In this document: piece by piece, positions 24,257-34,023 of the stretch
Numbering within the stretch: the stretch's first letter is position 1
How the letters are laid out: every line of letters starts with the position of its first letter
Source of the DNA: G963704535 sp963704535
GTDB lineage: Bacteria > Chloroflexota > Chloroflexia > Chloroflexales > Roseiflexaceae
Length of the DNA stretch: 64,000 nucleotides
Assembly (NCBI GenBank): GCA_963704535.1
Contig: OY969916.1
Coordinates: 3,968,001 to 4,032,000, forward strand
Direction: 5' to 3'
Translations under genes and position numbers: made by a program
The notes under the pieces: generated by a model
Databases searched by the model: none
What the model was told of the DNA's origin: nothing
The model's input: only the letters and a program-made list of their open reading frames with translations

Positions 24257-25669
24257 CTATGAGGGTGGTGAGCCGCTCACCAGCTCGGCGTGGTTGTCGC
24301 CGGCGAACTGGGTGGCCGGCGGCTGGGCGCTCGGCGCGGTATCGCCGGTCGCGGCCGGCGCGACGATCACATCCGGCAGCTCTGTTTCCACCAACCGCAG
24401 GCGCGGGTACATGTAGCTAGCGGCTGTCAGCAGCAGGTAGAGCGCTCCACAGATGATAAACAACAGGCCAACTCCGCGCCCTGGACCGACGCCAATAATC
24501 TGACCAACGCTACCGGACAGCGGGCCACCGCTGGCGAGCAAGGGCTCGAAGATCCCATCGGCCAGCGGCCCGGCCAGCAGGTAGGCCAGCGGCATGCCCG
24601 CGCGGGCAATCATGCGTTGGGTTGCCAGAACTTGCCCCTGCATATCCAGCGGAACCTTGCTCTGGAGAATCGCCTGGCAGCAACCGGCGTCGATCGGCAG
24701 CGCAAAGAAGAACACAAACGCCGCGATCATAAACAGCGTGACCGAGGGTCGTATACCTCCGGCAAGGATCGCCACCCCCTCCAGCAGCATACAACTGTAC
24801 ATACCATAGATCCGGCGCTTCGGCCCACCCCACGCGCTTAGCAGCAGGCTACCAAACAACATTCCGCTCCCGCCGATCGAGATTGTGAGGCCCAGTGTCG
24901 CGCTGGAGGCGATCGACAGCACCAGCGGGGTCGCCAACACCGTAACCAGCCCAATCATAAAGTTGCTGATGCCAAACATCAGCAGAATCGCGAGCAGACC
25001 GGGCCGAGCCGTCAGGAACGACCAACTGTCGGCGATGGCGTGCCGGAGCTTGGTTTGGGCCGGCGCTGTGCCGGCGCTGGACTCCGGGCGTGGGATCGCT
25101 GTCAGCAGCAGTGTGACGACCGCAAAGAGAAAGCTGATCAGGTCGATCAGCAGGACGCCTTCGAGTCCGATCGTTATGATCAGCACCCCAGCCAGCACCG
25201 GCGCCAGCAACTGCCCGAGCGCCTGAGCGAGCTGGAGCAGGCCATTGGCACGCCCGAGTTGGCCTTCCGGCACCAGCAGCGGGATCGACGCGGCATAGGC
25301 CGGCCACTGGAATGTGTTACAGATCGCGCCGAGCGTCGTCAACACATAGATCTGCCAGATCTCCAACCGACCGGATAGGAGCAGCAGGGCGGTTACTAAT
25401 GTACACACTCCCGCGATGGCGTCGCTCACGATCATCACCCGGCGGCGATCCCAGCGATCCACCAGCGCACCAGCGAGCGGTGCCAGGATGATCCCCGGCA
25501 GCATGGCGAAGAGCGAGATCAGGGCGAACGATGTGATTGAGCCGCTGCGCTGGTAGACCCAAATTCCCAGCCCAAAGCTGGTCAAGGCCGATCCAAGCAG
25601 CGACACGAGTTGCCCAAACCAAATCGTTAGGAAGACGGGCATGGATCGGACCGGTCTTCGGAAGCCCAT
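24257..25669 (-). CDS. MFS exporter (EntS/DHA3-like), probable export of the cluster product
   Basis: The protein has 470 aa; GGAG lies six bases before the ATG. Twelve hydrophobic helices fit the DHA3/EntS branch of the major facilitator superfamily. The loop 2-3 motif 'GALVDRWDRRRVMIVSDAIA' is well conserved, as is 'NGLLQLAQALGQLLAPVLAG'. It starts 11 bases after the last NRPS gene, so it is almost certainly co-transcribed with it. Such exporters beside NRPS genes usually secrete the peptide product. A hydrophilic C-terminal tail of about 50 residues is unusual but not informative. Confidence 0.9.
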   Translation of the reverse strand: MGFRRPVRSMPVFLTIWFGQLVSLLGSALTSFGLGIWVYQRSGSITSFALISLFAMLPGIILAPLAGALVDRWDRRRVMIVSDAIAGVCTLVTALLLLSGRLEIWQIYVLTTLGAICNTFQWPAYAASIPLLVPEGQLGRANGLLQLAQALGQLLAPVLAGVLIITIGLEGVLLIDLISFLFAVVTLLLTAIPRPESSAGTAPAQTKLRHAIADSWSFLTARPGLLAILLMFGISNFMIGLVTVLATPLVLSIASSATLGLTISIGGSGMLFGSLLLSAWGGPKRRIYGMYSCMLLEGVAILAGGIRPSVTLFMIAAFVFFFALPIDAGCCQAILQSKVPLDMQGQVLATQRMIARAGMPLAYLLAGPLADGIFEPLLASGGPLSGSVGQIIGVGPGRGVGLLFIICGALYLLLTAASYMYPRLRLVETELPDVIVAPAATGDTAPSAQPPATQFAGDNHAELVSGSPPS

Positions 25670-25680
25670 ACGATGCTCCT

Positions 25681-25966
25681 TTATCTGTCGCCAGGAGCGG
25701 ATGCCGCTACCAGCCTGGATTCGATCGGCGTAGCCGCCAGGATCGCGCGTAGGGTAGCGGCAAAGCCCTCCGCCAGCCGCATGATCGTCGAGCGATGGTA
25801 GATACGCGTGCTATAGAGCCAGTTTGTTGTCAACTGCCCACCCACAACATGAGTATAGATGTCGATCAGGTAGGGCCACCGGCCCTGTGGGTCTTGTGCC
25901 GGCCCGATCAACTCGGGCGCCGGCGCGAACAGCGGTGAGCCGGCCAGGGCTTGATCGAACTGGCCG
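25681..25966 (-). CDS. 3' end of the A-PCP-E gene, separated by a frameshift
   Basis: The frame continues the epimerisation domain of the following entry: 'GQFDQALAGSPLFAPAPELI' and 'IDIYTHVVGGQLTTNWLYST', ending 'SAPGDR'. The break is at about 25966, where TACAC(N)GGCCAG would restore the expected VVFSYTGQFD by one added base. The stop is 11 bases before the exporter start. No thioesterase or other domain follows. Confidence 0.8.
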
Positions 25967-28900
25967 TGTAGCTGAAGACCACTTGGGGCTGTGGCATAGC
26001 CCCAAGCTGTGCGGCCAGCGCCGGATCTCCACGCATCGAAAGCAGGAGCCCGTAACCGATACCCTGCCCAGGGATCCGGCGCAGTTGCTCAGAAACGGCT
26101 CGCAGCGTCTGCGCGGCCGTGTTGCCGGTGGCGCGCTCCAGCAGCACTGGGAAGGTTGCGCTGCACCATCCGACAGTACGCGACAGATCAACATCGTCGA
26201 AGATCGGCTCGCGCGCATGACCAACAACATCGACCAGCAGCGTCGATGTGGCGGTCCAATCGCTGAAGGTATGTAATACAGCTGTCAGCAGCAGATCGTT
26301 GATCTGTGTGCGGTAGGCTCTGGGCACATCCTGCAACAGGGCACGCGTCTCCTCGATGCTTACTACCATCGATACCACATCGGATGAGTCCAGGGTGTAT
26401 GCACCATCAGTATGGTCGACCGGCAGCGGTGCGACGCACGCGCGCGACTTGGCCAGCCAGTAATCCAGCTCCTGGTCTAGCTTGGGCGTGCGAGCATAGG
26501 CGCTCAATCGCTCGGCCCAATGCTTGAACGCAGTGGTCTTTGGCGGCAACTGGACCGGCTGGCCTTCGCTGATCCGCAAGCAGGCGTTATACAGATCCTC
26601 CAGCACGATCCGGCGCGACACGCCATCCATCACTAGGTGGTGGATGATAATGAACAGCCGGCAGGGGCGGCCGGCACCAAGCTCGAACAGTGCGACCCGT
26701 ATCAGCGGCCCGGCCAGCAGGTCGAGGCTGAGTTGCAGTTCCATGGCCGCCGACTCGATCGCTGCCTGCTGCTCGGGCTCTGGCAAGGCCGAAAAATCGA
26801 ACCAGGCGAATGGCGCCGGCTCTGCGACCCCCTGGTTGAACTGCCGCCAGCCGTCAGCTTCGTGTACGAAGCGCATACGCAGCGCATCGTGGTGTGCCAA
26901 TAGGTGTCGTACCGCTTGCTCGACAACCGCAGGTGTGAGCGGCGCATGTACCTCGAACAGATGCGCCTGGTTAAAGTGATGCGGGGCCGATAGGTTCAGC
27001 TCGAAGAACCAATGCTGCGAGGGCGTCAGCGGAACGGGTCCCGTCACCAATCCTTGATCGGCCTGGACCGCCGGCGCACTGCCCACCACCCGCGCCAACT
27101 CGGCGATCGAGGTGTGCAGAAACAATTGCCTGGGGGTGAGCGAGAGGCCGGCCTGATTTGCCCTGACGATCACCTGCATCGCCAGAATCGAGTCGCCGCC
27201 CAGCTCGAAGAAATGATCGTAGATGCCGATCTGCTGGATGCGCAGCACTTCGGCCCAGACCTGCGCCAGCGCCTCTTCGACCGGGGTGCGCGGCGCGACA
27301 TAGACGCGGTCCAGGTCGGGCCGCGTCAGGTCGGGCGGCGGCAGCGCCTGCCGGTTCAGCTTGCCATTTGGCATGCGCGGCAGCGCAGCGAGCACGACAA
27401 ACGCCCACGGGATCATGTAGGCCGGCAACTTGGCCTGCATAAAGCTGCGTAGCTCGCCGACGATGGAGGATGGAGGATGGGGGGTGGTCGGGACAATGTA
27501 GGCGACCAGGCGCTTATCGCCCGGCACATCTTCACGCGCCACCACAACCGCGTCATCGACCAGTGGGTGCTGGCGCAGGACGCCTTCGACCTCGCCCAGC
27601 TCGATCCGCACTCCGCGAATCTTGACCTGATGATCGCGTCGGCCCAGGAATTCTATCGTACCGTCCGCGGCATAGCAGGCGAGATCGCCGGTCTGATACA
27701 GCCGTGCGCCGGCCAGGCCGCTGAAGGCGTCGGGGAGGAAGCGTGCGGCCGTCAACCCCGGCTGGTTCAAGTAGCCCAGTGCCAGCCCGGCCCCACCAAT
27801 GTATACCTCGCCGGCGATGCCTGGCGGCACGATCTGGAGATTCGCATCCAGCAGGTACAGCTGGGTCCGGTCGATCGGCCGACCGATTTCGACAACCTTC
27901 ACTCGGCCGGCAGGCCGGTGCGGGATCGGATAGACAGCCACAATGCCGGTCGTCTCGGTCTGGCCGAACATATTCATCAGCCTGGCCCGGTGCATAAACT
28001 CATGCGACCAGGCGTCCGGGATATCGGACAGCAGCGGCTCGCTGGCCGAGCAGATCAGACGCAGCCGGTTGCCCAGCAGCGTGGCGCGTGTCGCGGCATC
28101 CTGGTGTCGCAGCGCATAGACACAACTGCGCCAGTAGGATGGGATCATGTCCATGATCGTCACGCCTTGCCGCCTCACCAACTCAAACAGCGCCAGTGGG
28201 TCGCCGATCTGCTCGGCAGCCGCGATCACAACCGCCGCACCATGGGCAAGCGGCACCAGCAACTGGCGCACCGACGATGAGAAGGCAAACGAGGCGGTGT
28301 GCAGATAGACGTCGTCCGCGCTGATCGAGAGCGGCTCACGCATCGCCTGGGCGTAGTGAGCCAGGCCGGCATGCCCGATCAGCACGCCCTTGGGTGTGCT
28401 GGTCGATCCCGATGTATAGATCACATAGGCCAGGTGCCCCGCCAGATCAGGGGCCACAGGGTTGGCCTGGCTCCGCTGGGCGATCAGCGGCCAATCGGCA
28501 TCTAAGCAGACTACGCGCGCGGCATGCGCCGGCAGTGCATCTCGTAGCCGCTGTTGCGTCAGCAGCACCGGGATAGCGGTGTCCTTGATGATAAAGGCCA
28601 AGCGCTCGTGCGGGTAGGCCGGATCGAGCGGGACATAGGCGCCGCCAGCCTTGAGGATACCCAGGATACCAATAACCATTTCGAGCGAGCGCGTCGCGCA
28701 AATTCCGACCAGCGCACCAGTGCTGACACCCAGATGGCGTAGGTGAGCGGCGACCTGGTTCGCACGCACATTCAACTCCTGATACGTTAGCCGCCCATCT
28801 GCGGCGACCAGCGCGAGCGCCTGCGGGGCGCGCTCGACTTGGCGCTCGAACAGCGCCTGGATGCAGGTTGGCGGCGCGCCATCATCTGCGGCCGCGATCA

Positions 28901-29045
28901 GGTCCACCAGATAGGCTCTTAGCTCGGCGTCCGAGAGCTGTTCGGCGGCGTCCCCCAACTCCGCCGCCAGGAGTTGACGTACCTCGTCGATGACAGCGGC
29001 GTCCAGCGGATCGGGCGCTGGCGCATATGAAGTGTGCTGGATCAC
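25908..29045 (-). CDS. NRPS module A-PCP-E (last of the cluster)
   Basis: GTG 29045 directly follows the upstream stop, so translation is coupled. After a 60-residue leader comes an adenylation domain (about 60-575; YTSGSTSTPKG, NGKLNR), a carrier with FELGGDSI (about 615), and a condensation-fold domain with 'HHLVMDGVSRRIVLEDL' and 'GHAREPIFDDVDLSRTVGW'. GGDSI and these motifs mark an epimerisation domain. The adenylation pocket is odd: where FDxSVW is usual it reads FAFSSSV, so the Asp that holds the alpha-amino group is missing. I read the code as A-F-S-D-I-S-M-G-I-K and cannot assign it. The C-terminus is completed by the frameshifted tail. Confidence 0.85.
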   Translation of the reverse strand: MIQHTSYAPAPDPLDAAVIDEVRQLLAAELGDAAEQLSDAELRAYLVDLIAAADDGAPPTCIQALFERQVERAPQALALVAADGRLTYQELNVRANQVAAHLRHLGVSTGALVGICATRSLEMVIGILGILKAGGAYVPLDPAYPHERLAFIIKDTAIPVLLTQQRLRDALPAHAARVVCLDADWPLIAQRSQANPVAPDLAGHLAYVIYTSGSTSTPKGVLIGHAGLAHYAQAMREPLSISADDVYLHTASFAFSSSVRQLLVPLAHGAAVVIAAAEQIGDPLALFELVRRQGVTIMDMIPSYWRSCVYALRHQDAATRATLLGNRLRLICSASEPLLSDIPDAWSHEFMHRARLMNMFGQTETTGIVAVYPIPHRPAGRVKVVEIGRPIDRTQLYLLDANLQIVPPGIAGEVYIGGAGLALGYLNQPGLTAARFLPDAFSGLAGARLYQTGDLACYAADGTIEFLGRRDHQVKIRGVRIELGEVEGVLRQHPLVDDAVVVAREDVPGDKRLVAYIVPTTPHPPSSIVGELRSFMQAKLPAYMIPWAFVVLAALPRMPNGKLNRQALPPPDLTRPDLDRVYVAPRTPVEEALAQVWAEVLRIQQIGIYDHFFELGGDSILAMQVIVRANQAGLSLTPRQLFLHTSIAELARVVGSAPAVQADQGLVTGPVPLTPSQHWFFELNLSAPHHFNQAHLFEVHAPLTPAVVEQAVRHLLAHHDALRMRFVHEADGWRQFNQGVAEPAPFAWFDFSALPEPEQQAAIESAAMELQLSLDLLAGPLIRVALFELGAGRPCRLFIIIHHLVMDGVSRRIVLEDLYNACLRISEGQPVQLPPKTTAFKHWAERLSAYARTPKLDQELDYWLAKSRACVAPLPVDHTDGAYTLDSSDVVSMVVSIEETRALLQDVPRAYRTQINDLLLTAVLHTFSDWTATSTLLVDVVGHAREPIFDDVDLSRTVGWCSATFPVLLERATGNTAAQTLRAVSEQLRRIPGQGIGYGLLLSMRGDPALAAQLGAMPQPQVVFSYTASSIKPWPAHRCSRRRPS
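27462..27487. repeat. In-gene GGATGGA repeat, A-domain loop III
   Basis: GGAGGATGGAGGATGGGG encodes part of 'VPTTPHPPSSIVGEL', between 'KRLVAYIV' and 'LRSFMQAKLPAYM'. It is a short, one-sided member of the insert pattern. Confidence 0.55.
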
Positions 29046-32000
29046 TTAGGCCTCCCTGGTTCGCACCGCCTGGAGCAGACGATGCTTGAGCTGTTCGGAT
29101 AGTTGGAGCCTGGGCTGCGCCGGCGCCGCCGCCAGGGTGAATTGCTCGCGCTCCGCGGCGCTCATCAGCGGCAGGCGCGAGACGCGCATCTCGGGATCTG
29201 CGATGATTCCGGCCAGCAATGTTTCGAAGCGCCGCAGCATCTTCACGATCGTGCCGGCATCGAACAGATCGGCGCTGTAGGTCAGGAGGCCGCTGATGCC
29301 CTCGGCTGTCTCCCAGACATGGAACAACAGGTCAAAGCGGGTGGTTTCGCCTTCGCTTTCGACCTGGCTCAAGGTCAGGTCGGAAAGTGCGAGGTCGGGC
29401 AGCGGCGTGTTCTGGAAGACAAACATGACCTGAAACAGTGGGTTGTAGCTCAGATCGCGGTCTGGCTGTAGCTCACTGACCAGCCGCTCGAATGGCAGGT
29501 CCTGATGGTCGTAGGCGCCCAGCGTGACCTGGCGCACCCGCCTGAGCAACTCGCGGAAGCTTGGATCCCCCGACAGGTCGGTACGCAGCACCAGCGTATT
29601 GGCGAAGAAGCCGATCAACCCAGCCAGCTCGGCATGCTGCCAATTCGCGATCGGTGTGCCCACGACAATATCGGTCTGGCCGGTGTAGCGGTAGAGCAGC
29701 GTGTCAAAGGCTGCCAGCAGGGTCATAAAGAGCGTGGCCTGCTCACGCTGAGCCAACGCCCGCAGCGCATCGGATAGGTCGTGTGGGAGGCTCAAGTGCT
29801 GGTAGGCGCCGCGGAACGTCTGAACCGGCGGGCGCGGTCGGTCGACCGGTAGCTCCTGGACCGGCGGCGCACCGGCGAGCTGCCGCTTCCAGTAGCCAAG
29901 CTGGCGCTCCAGCACCTCGCCCTGGAGCCACTGCTGCTGCCAGATAGCGAAATCGGCGTACTGGATCGGCAGCGCCGGCAGCGGCGAAGCGAGGCCATGC
30001 GCGAAGGCCTCGTAGAGGGCCGCCAGCTCCTGGACAAACACGCCGAGTGACCAGCCGTCGGTAACGATATGGTGCATCGTCAGCATCAGGATGTGCTCCT
30101 GCTCGCCCAACCGCAGCAGTGTCGCCCGCAGGAGCGGCCCACGCACCAGGTCGAACGGCTGCTGGACATCGCGCTCGATCGCCTGATGCACCTCGGCCTC
30201 GCGCTCACTCGCCGGGCTGCCGCTTAGATCAAGCGTCAGCAGCGGCACGGCTGACGTGTCGGCTGACTCGATCATCTGCGCCGGCTGACCATCCACCAAC
30301 GCAAAGGTTGTCCGCAGGGCCTCGTGGCGGCGCACAATCTCGTTGAGCGCGCGCTGGAGCGCCGCGACCTCCAGCCGACCGGCCAACCGCACGACCTGGG
30401 GAATGATGTAGGCCGGGCTATTGGGCTCCAGTTGGTCGAGGAACCAGAGGCGCTGCTGCGCGAACGATAGCGGTAGCGTGGCGTCACGTGGGGTCGGGCG
30501 GATCGGCGGCGCCTGGAGGCCCTGCTCCAGTTGGCGTAGCAACTCGATCCGCTCGGCCATGCGCGCAACCGTGGGCACCTCAAAGAAGCTCTGGAGCGAC
30601 AGCGCAACCTCGAAGGTCTGCTGCACTTGGGAGATGATCCGAGTCGCTAAGAGCGAATGTCCGCCCAGATCAAAGAAGTTGTCGTACACGCCAACCTGAT
30701 CGAGTCGCAGGGTCTGCGCCCACATATCAGCCAGCAGTGTCTCGGCCTCGCTGCGTGCCGCCACGAAAGGCGGCGCGTGCTGGGCGTTCGAGCGTACACG
30801 CCGCGGACCTTCGATCATCGCCAGAACCTGCTCGGGAGTGCATAGCTCGGTAGCCAGTCGGGCCTGGCGTGCGGCGCGCCAACTCGGCACACTCGAAGGT
30901 TGGGCAGGCGTTACGGCCACGGTCGGCGGCTGCCGCTCCAGCGTGGGCTCGGCCAGCAGGCGGGCCGGCGCCGCAGCGGCAACAGCTACCGGGATCTGGT
31001 AGATCGCGCCGGCACCCGTCGAATGACGATACTGCCGGCCCAACCAGCTCAGGAAATCTGCGACAGGCTGATTTTTGGCACTGGGGGTGTAGTGGAGATC
31101 GACGCGTTTCAGCCCAGCGGCCTGGGCGATCTCGGCCAATCGAGCCAGCATGTGCTGCTCAACTCCACGCCCAAGCACGCGGCAACTGAGCAGGAACGTA
31201 TCCACCTCAAGTGCCTCGGCCGCCACCATGAAGATCATCATACCGACCAGCCCATAATCGCCGAAACGGTCGTGAACCGCCACGCATAGACATTCGCCGC
31301 CGGCTTGCATAAGCCGGCGCAGTTCGCCCTCGGTGCGGCGGATAGTTGTCGCGTTAAACTGATTGGTACGCTGAGTTAGCTGGGCGAGCCGCGCCAGTTG
31401 CTCGGGCTGCGGGGCCGTGATATGGACGTGCAGATCCAGGCCGGCCAGGAAATCGGCGAGTGTCGGCGCCTCCTGGCGCGCGCGATGGCGCTGAAGATTC
31501 TGCTGATAGAGCGCGGTGCGCCGCTGATCTTCGCTGGTCAGCTTGAGATGGTCCAGGGACCAGACATGGCGCAGAAATAGGGGGATGCGCTCAGGTTCTT
31601 CAGGCAGTTGAAGCACCAGCGCCTCCGGGCAAGCGGCGCGCAGTTCGGCACATTCGACCGGGTTATCGTCGATAATGATAAAGCTGTCGAGCCCAAGCTG
31701 AAGATCGGCGGCCAATTGGCGAAGATTCTCGGATTTGGGGCGCCAGTTGACTGCCCATGCGGCAAAGTGGTGACGCTGTAGGGGCATCTCGGCATGGCTT
31801 GCAAACACCGCGGCGACATCCGCCTCGACATTCTTGCTACACAAGCACAGCAGCATGCCGGCGTCGTGCTGCGCGACCATCAACTCTTGCAGCGCGTGGC
31901 GCGCTGGGTCGATTTGCACGTGGTGCGGGCCATCTTCACCACAGACTCCGCTCCATAGCGTCTGGTCGGCGTCGAGCACGATCACCTTATAGGGCGATGC

Positions 32001-32441
32001 GATCAGCGCCGAGAGCGTGCGCGCGAGATGCGTGCCCAGTGCGGCGTAGTAGGCCGGCGTGAAAGGAATATGACCAGTCGCGTCGGTGTGCGGATCATAA
32101 TACTCCGCAACCGGATAGGTGGCGGCGAGCTGGCCGGTGGTAACGATGTAGACGCCGTCGACTTCGGCCAGCCTGGCGGCGAACTGCGACTCCAGTCGGG
32201 CGAAGTATGTCTGCCGCCGCTGATCGGTGGTGGGGGCGGCAGGACAGATATAGACCAGGTAGGCCGTCGCTGAGCGCGCCACAGCTGCGTTTAGCATCTG
32301 GATCAGATCCTGCATAGCACGCTCGATCCGGGCGTCGGCATCCTCGCCGGCGCTATCGAAGCGCAGCCAATCCTCAAAGCGCAGCAGCAGCACATTGACG
32401 CCATCGTGATTGGAGGCCAGCAGGCTGGCCGGGTCAAGCAA
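29046..32441 (-). CDS. FkbH (C-terminal part)-PCP-C, 3' part of the fifth NRPS gene downstream of the loading gene
   Basis: This frame continues the next entry after a one-base shift near 32440. The FkbH domain (about 1-480) contains the HAD motif 'VIVLDADQTLWSGVCGEDG' and 'FIIIDDNPVECAELRA'. FkbH enzymes load a glyceryl unit from 1,3-bisphosphoglycerate onto a carrier. A carrier with LGGHSLL follows (about 593), then a full condensation domain with HHIVTDGWS (about 794). The C domain at the end has no partner here and must act with the A-PCP-E protein encoded next. The order C-FkbH-PCP-C therefore inserts a hydroxy-acid unit within the chain. Confidence 0.85.
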   Translation of the reverse strand: MLDPASLLASNHDGVNVLLLRFEDWLRFDSAGEDADARIERAMQDLIQMLNAAVARSATAYLVYICPAAPTTDQRRQTYFARLESQFAARLAEVDGVYIVTTGQLAATYPVAEYYDPHTDATGHIPFTPAYYAALGTHLARTLSALIASPYKVIVLDADQTLWSGVCGEDGPHHVQIDPARHALQELMVAQHDAGMLLCLCSKNVEADVAAVFASHAEMPLQRHHFAAWAVNWRPKSENLRQLAADLQLGLDSFIIIDDNPVECAELRAACPEALVLQLPEEPERIPLFLRHVWSLDHLKLTSEDQRRTALYQQNLQRHRARQEAPTLADFLAGLDLHVHITAPQPEQLARLAQLTQRTNQFNATTIRRTEGELRRLMQAGGECLCVAVHDRFGDYGLVGMMIFMVAAEALEVDTFLLSCRVLGRGVEQHMLARLAEIAQAAGLKRVDLHYTPSAKNQPVADFLSWLGRQYRHSTGAGAIYQIPVAVAAAAPARLLAEPTLERQPPTVAVTPAQPSSVPSWRAARQARLATELCTPEQVLAMIEGPRRVRSNAQHAPPFVAARSEAETLLADMWAQTLRLDQVGVYDNFFDLGGHSLLATRIISQVQQTFEVALSLQSFFEVPTVARMAERIELLRQLEQGLQAPPIRPTPRDATLPLSFAQQRLWFLDQLEPNSPAYIIPQVVRLAGRLEVAALQRALNEIVRRHEALRTTFALVDGQPAQMIESADTSAVPLLTLDLSGSPASEREAEVHQAIERDVQQPFDLVRGPLLRATLLRLGEQEHILMLTMHHIVTDGWSLGVFVQELAALYEAFAHGLASPLPALPIQYADFAIWQQQWLQGEVLERQLGYWKRQLAGAPPVQELPVDRPRPPVQTFRGAYQHLSLPHDLSDALRALAQREQATLFMTLLAAFDTLLYRYTGQTDIVVGTPIANWQHAELAGLIGFFANTLVLRTDLSGDPSFRELLRRVRQVTLGAYDHQDLPFERLVSELQPDRDLSYNPLFQVMFVFQNTPLPDLALSDLTLSQVESEGETTRFDLLFHVWETAEGISGLLTYSADLFDAGTIVKMLRRFETLLAGIIADPEMRVSRLPLMSAAEREQFTLAAAPAQPRLQLSEQLKHRLLQAVRTREA

Positions 32442-34023
32442 CTGTTGCGAAGATCTGGTTGTAGGGGGCGAATGTGATCCGCGTGGGTATGTCGAGTTGC
32501 TTCATCCAGAAAGCCAGCGACTCCGCCAGCGGGTCGGCGGTGAAGGTGGCGGCGATCGCGATCGTCTGCCGCCGCAGCAGCGCCATCTCCGAGAACGGCT
32601 GATCGGGGTTCGCGGCGATTGCCTCCAGCAGCGCCAGAAAATCGGCCAGCATGCGGCTGATTGTCTCGGCCTCGAACAGGTCGAGCGCGTAGCCAAGCGA
32701 CCCGCTCAACTCGGCGCCGTGCCAGGTGAGCGTCAAGAACAGGTCGAAATCGATCGCGCCGCTCTCCATATCGATCAGGCGTAGCGTTACCGCTGGTAGC
32801 TCCAGGGCCTGCTCCGGCGCGTCCAGGAAGCTGAACATCACCTGGAAGAGCGGGTTGTAGCTGAGATCGCGCTGTGGCTGTGCGACCTCGACCACCTTGG
32901 TGAAAGGCAGATCCTGGTTGGCGTAGGCTTTCATGGTCACCTCGCGCACCCGACGCAGCACCTCGCGGAAGCTCGGGTTGCCCGATAGGTCGGTACGCAG
33001 CACCAGGATGTCGGAGAAGCAGCCGATCAACCCCTCCAGCTCGGGCAGGTTGCGGTTGGCGTTCGGCGACCCGACGATCACATCCTCCTGGCCGGAGTAG
33101 CGGTACAGCATGGTCTGAAAGGCCGCCAATAAGGTCATAAACAGCGTGGCCCCAGCTTGCTGGCTCAGGGTGCGTAGCGCCTCGGTCAGTTGCGCTGGTA
33201 TGCTGAAAAATTGATGTGCGCCGCGGAAGGTCGGTATTGGCGGGCGCGGTCGATCGGTCGGCAGGTGCAGCACCGGCAGTGCGCCGCCGAGCTGCTGCCG
33301 CCAGTAGGCGAGTTGGCGTTCCAATACTTCGCCCTGGAGTTGCTGCTGTTGCCAGGCGGCGAAGTCGGCGAACTGGATGGGCAGATCCGGCAGCGCCGCG
33401 GGCGCATCCCGCGCAAAGGCGGTGTAGAACGCCGCCAGTTCGCGCACAAGCGTGCCCATCGACCAGCCATCGGAAGCGATGTGGTGCGTGGTCAGCAGCA
33501 ACACATGTTCGGCGGCGCTCAGGCACACCAGCAGCGCGCGCAGCAACGGGCCACGCGCCAGGTCGAACGACCGCAGCGCCTCCTCGGTTGCCAGGCGCTG
33601 TGCCTCGGCGGCGCGCGCCGCTGGTGGAAGGTGCTGGATGTCTATGATCGGCAACGGCAGGGACACATCGGGCAAGATCACCTGCGCCGGCTGGCCCGCC
33701 ATGGTGGTGAAGCTGGTGCGTAGCGCTTCGTGGCGGCATATAATTTCGTTCAGTGCGCGCTGGAGCGCGGCCAGGTCGAGGCGGCCTTCGAGGCGCGCGG
33801 CCAGGGGAATATTATAGGCAGCTGATCCCGGTTGCAACTGGTCAAGAAACCAGAGCGACTGCTGGGCAGACGATAGCGGAAAGACAGCCGAGACACGGCT
33901 CTGGCGCGGAATCCGCACTCGCGTGGGGCTGCTTTGCGTTTTGTTCAACTTATTCAGGCGCAATAAAAAGAGATCGCGCTGTTCTGGAGAAAGCCCGTCG
34001 AGTAGTGTGGCAAGATCACTCAC
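32434..34023 (-). CDS. C-FkbH (N-terminal part), 5' part of the C-FkbH-PCP-C gene
   Basis: The frame has 529 aa. A condensation domain (about 45-480) has HHIASDGWS, complete for catalysis. From about 495 'FTADPLAESLAFWMKQLDIP' is the N-terminal part of an FkbH domain, and the frame stops soon after 'APYNQIF'. The other frame picks up with 'LDPASLLASNHDGVNVLLLR', the exact continuation in this family. The two frames are therefore one gene (29046-34023) with an extra base near 32440. The start overlaps the end of the upstream gene by eight bases. Confidence 0.85.
   Translation of the reverse strand: MSDLATLLDGLSPEQRDLFLLRLNKLNKTQSSPTRVRIPRQSRVSAVFPLSSAQQSLWFLDQLQPGSAAYNIPLAARLEGRLDLAALQRALNEIICRHEALRTSFTTMAGQPAQVILPDVSLPLPIIDIQHLPPAARAAEAQRLATEEALRSFDLARGPLLRALLVCLSAAEHVLLLTTHHIASDGWSMGTLVRELAAFYTAFARDAPAALPDLPIQFADFAAWQQQQLQGEVLERQLAYWRQQLGGALPVLHLPTDRPRPPIPTFRGAHQFFSIPAQLTEALRTLSQQAGATLFMTLLAAFQTMLYRYSGQEDVIVGSPNANRNLPELEGLIGCFSDILVLRTDLSGNPSFREVLRRVREVTMKAYANQDLPFTKVVEVAQPQRDLSYNPLFQVMFSFLDAPEQALELPAVTLRLIDMESGAIDFDLFLTLTWHGAELSGSLGYALDLFEAETISRMLADFLALLEAIAANPDQPFSEMALLRRQTIAIAATFTADPLAESLAFWMKQLDIPTRITFAPYNQIFATVA

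Noticed and set aside
25681..25966. A thioesterase domain at the end of the last NRPS
   Set aside because: No GxSxG motif is present; the sequence is the end of the epimerisation domain.
27477..28280. Long plus-strand open frames opposite the NRPS genes (for example 27477-28280, 39326-41002, 45804-47801, 49577-50944)
   Set aside because: They are antisense shadows of GC-rich coding sequence with no domain motifs; the minus-strand frames carry the NRPS/PKS motifs.
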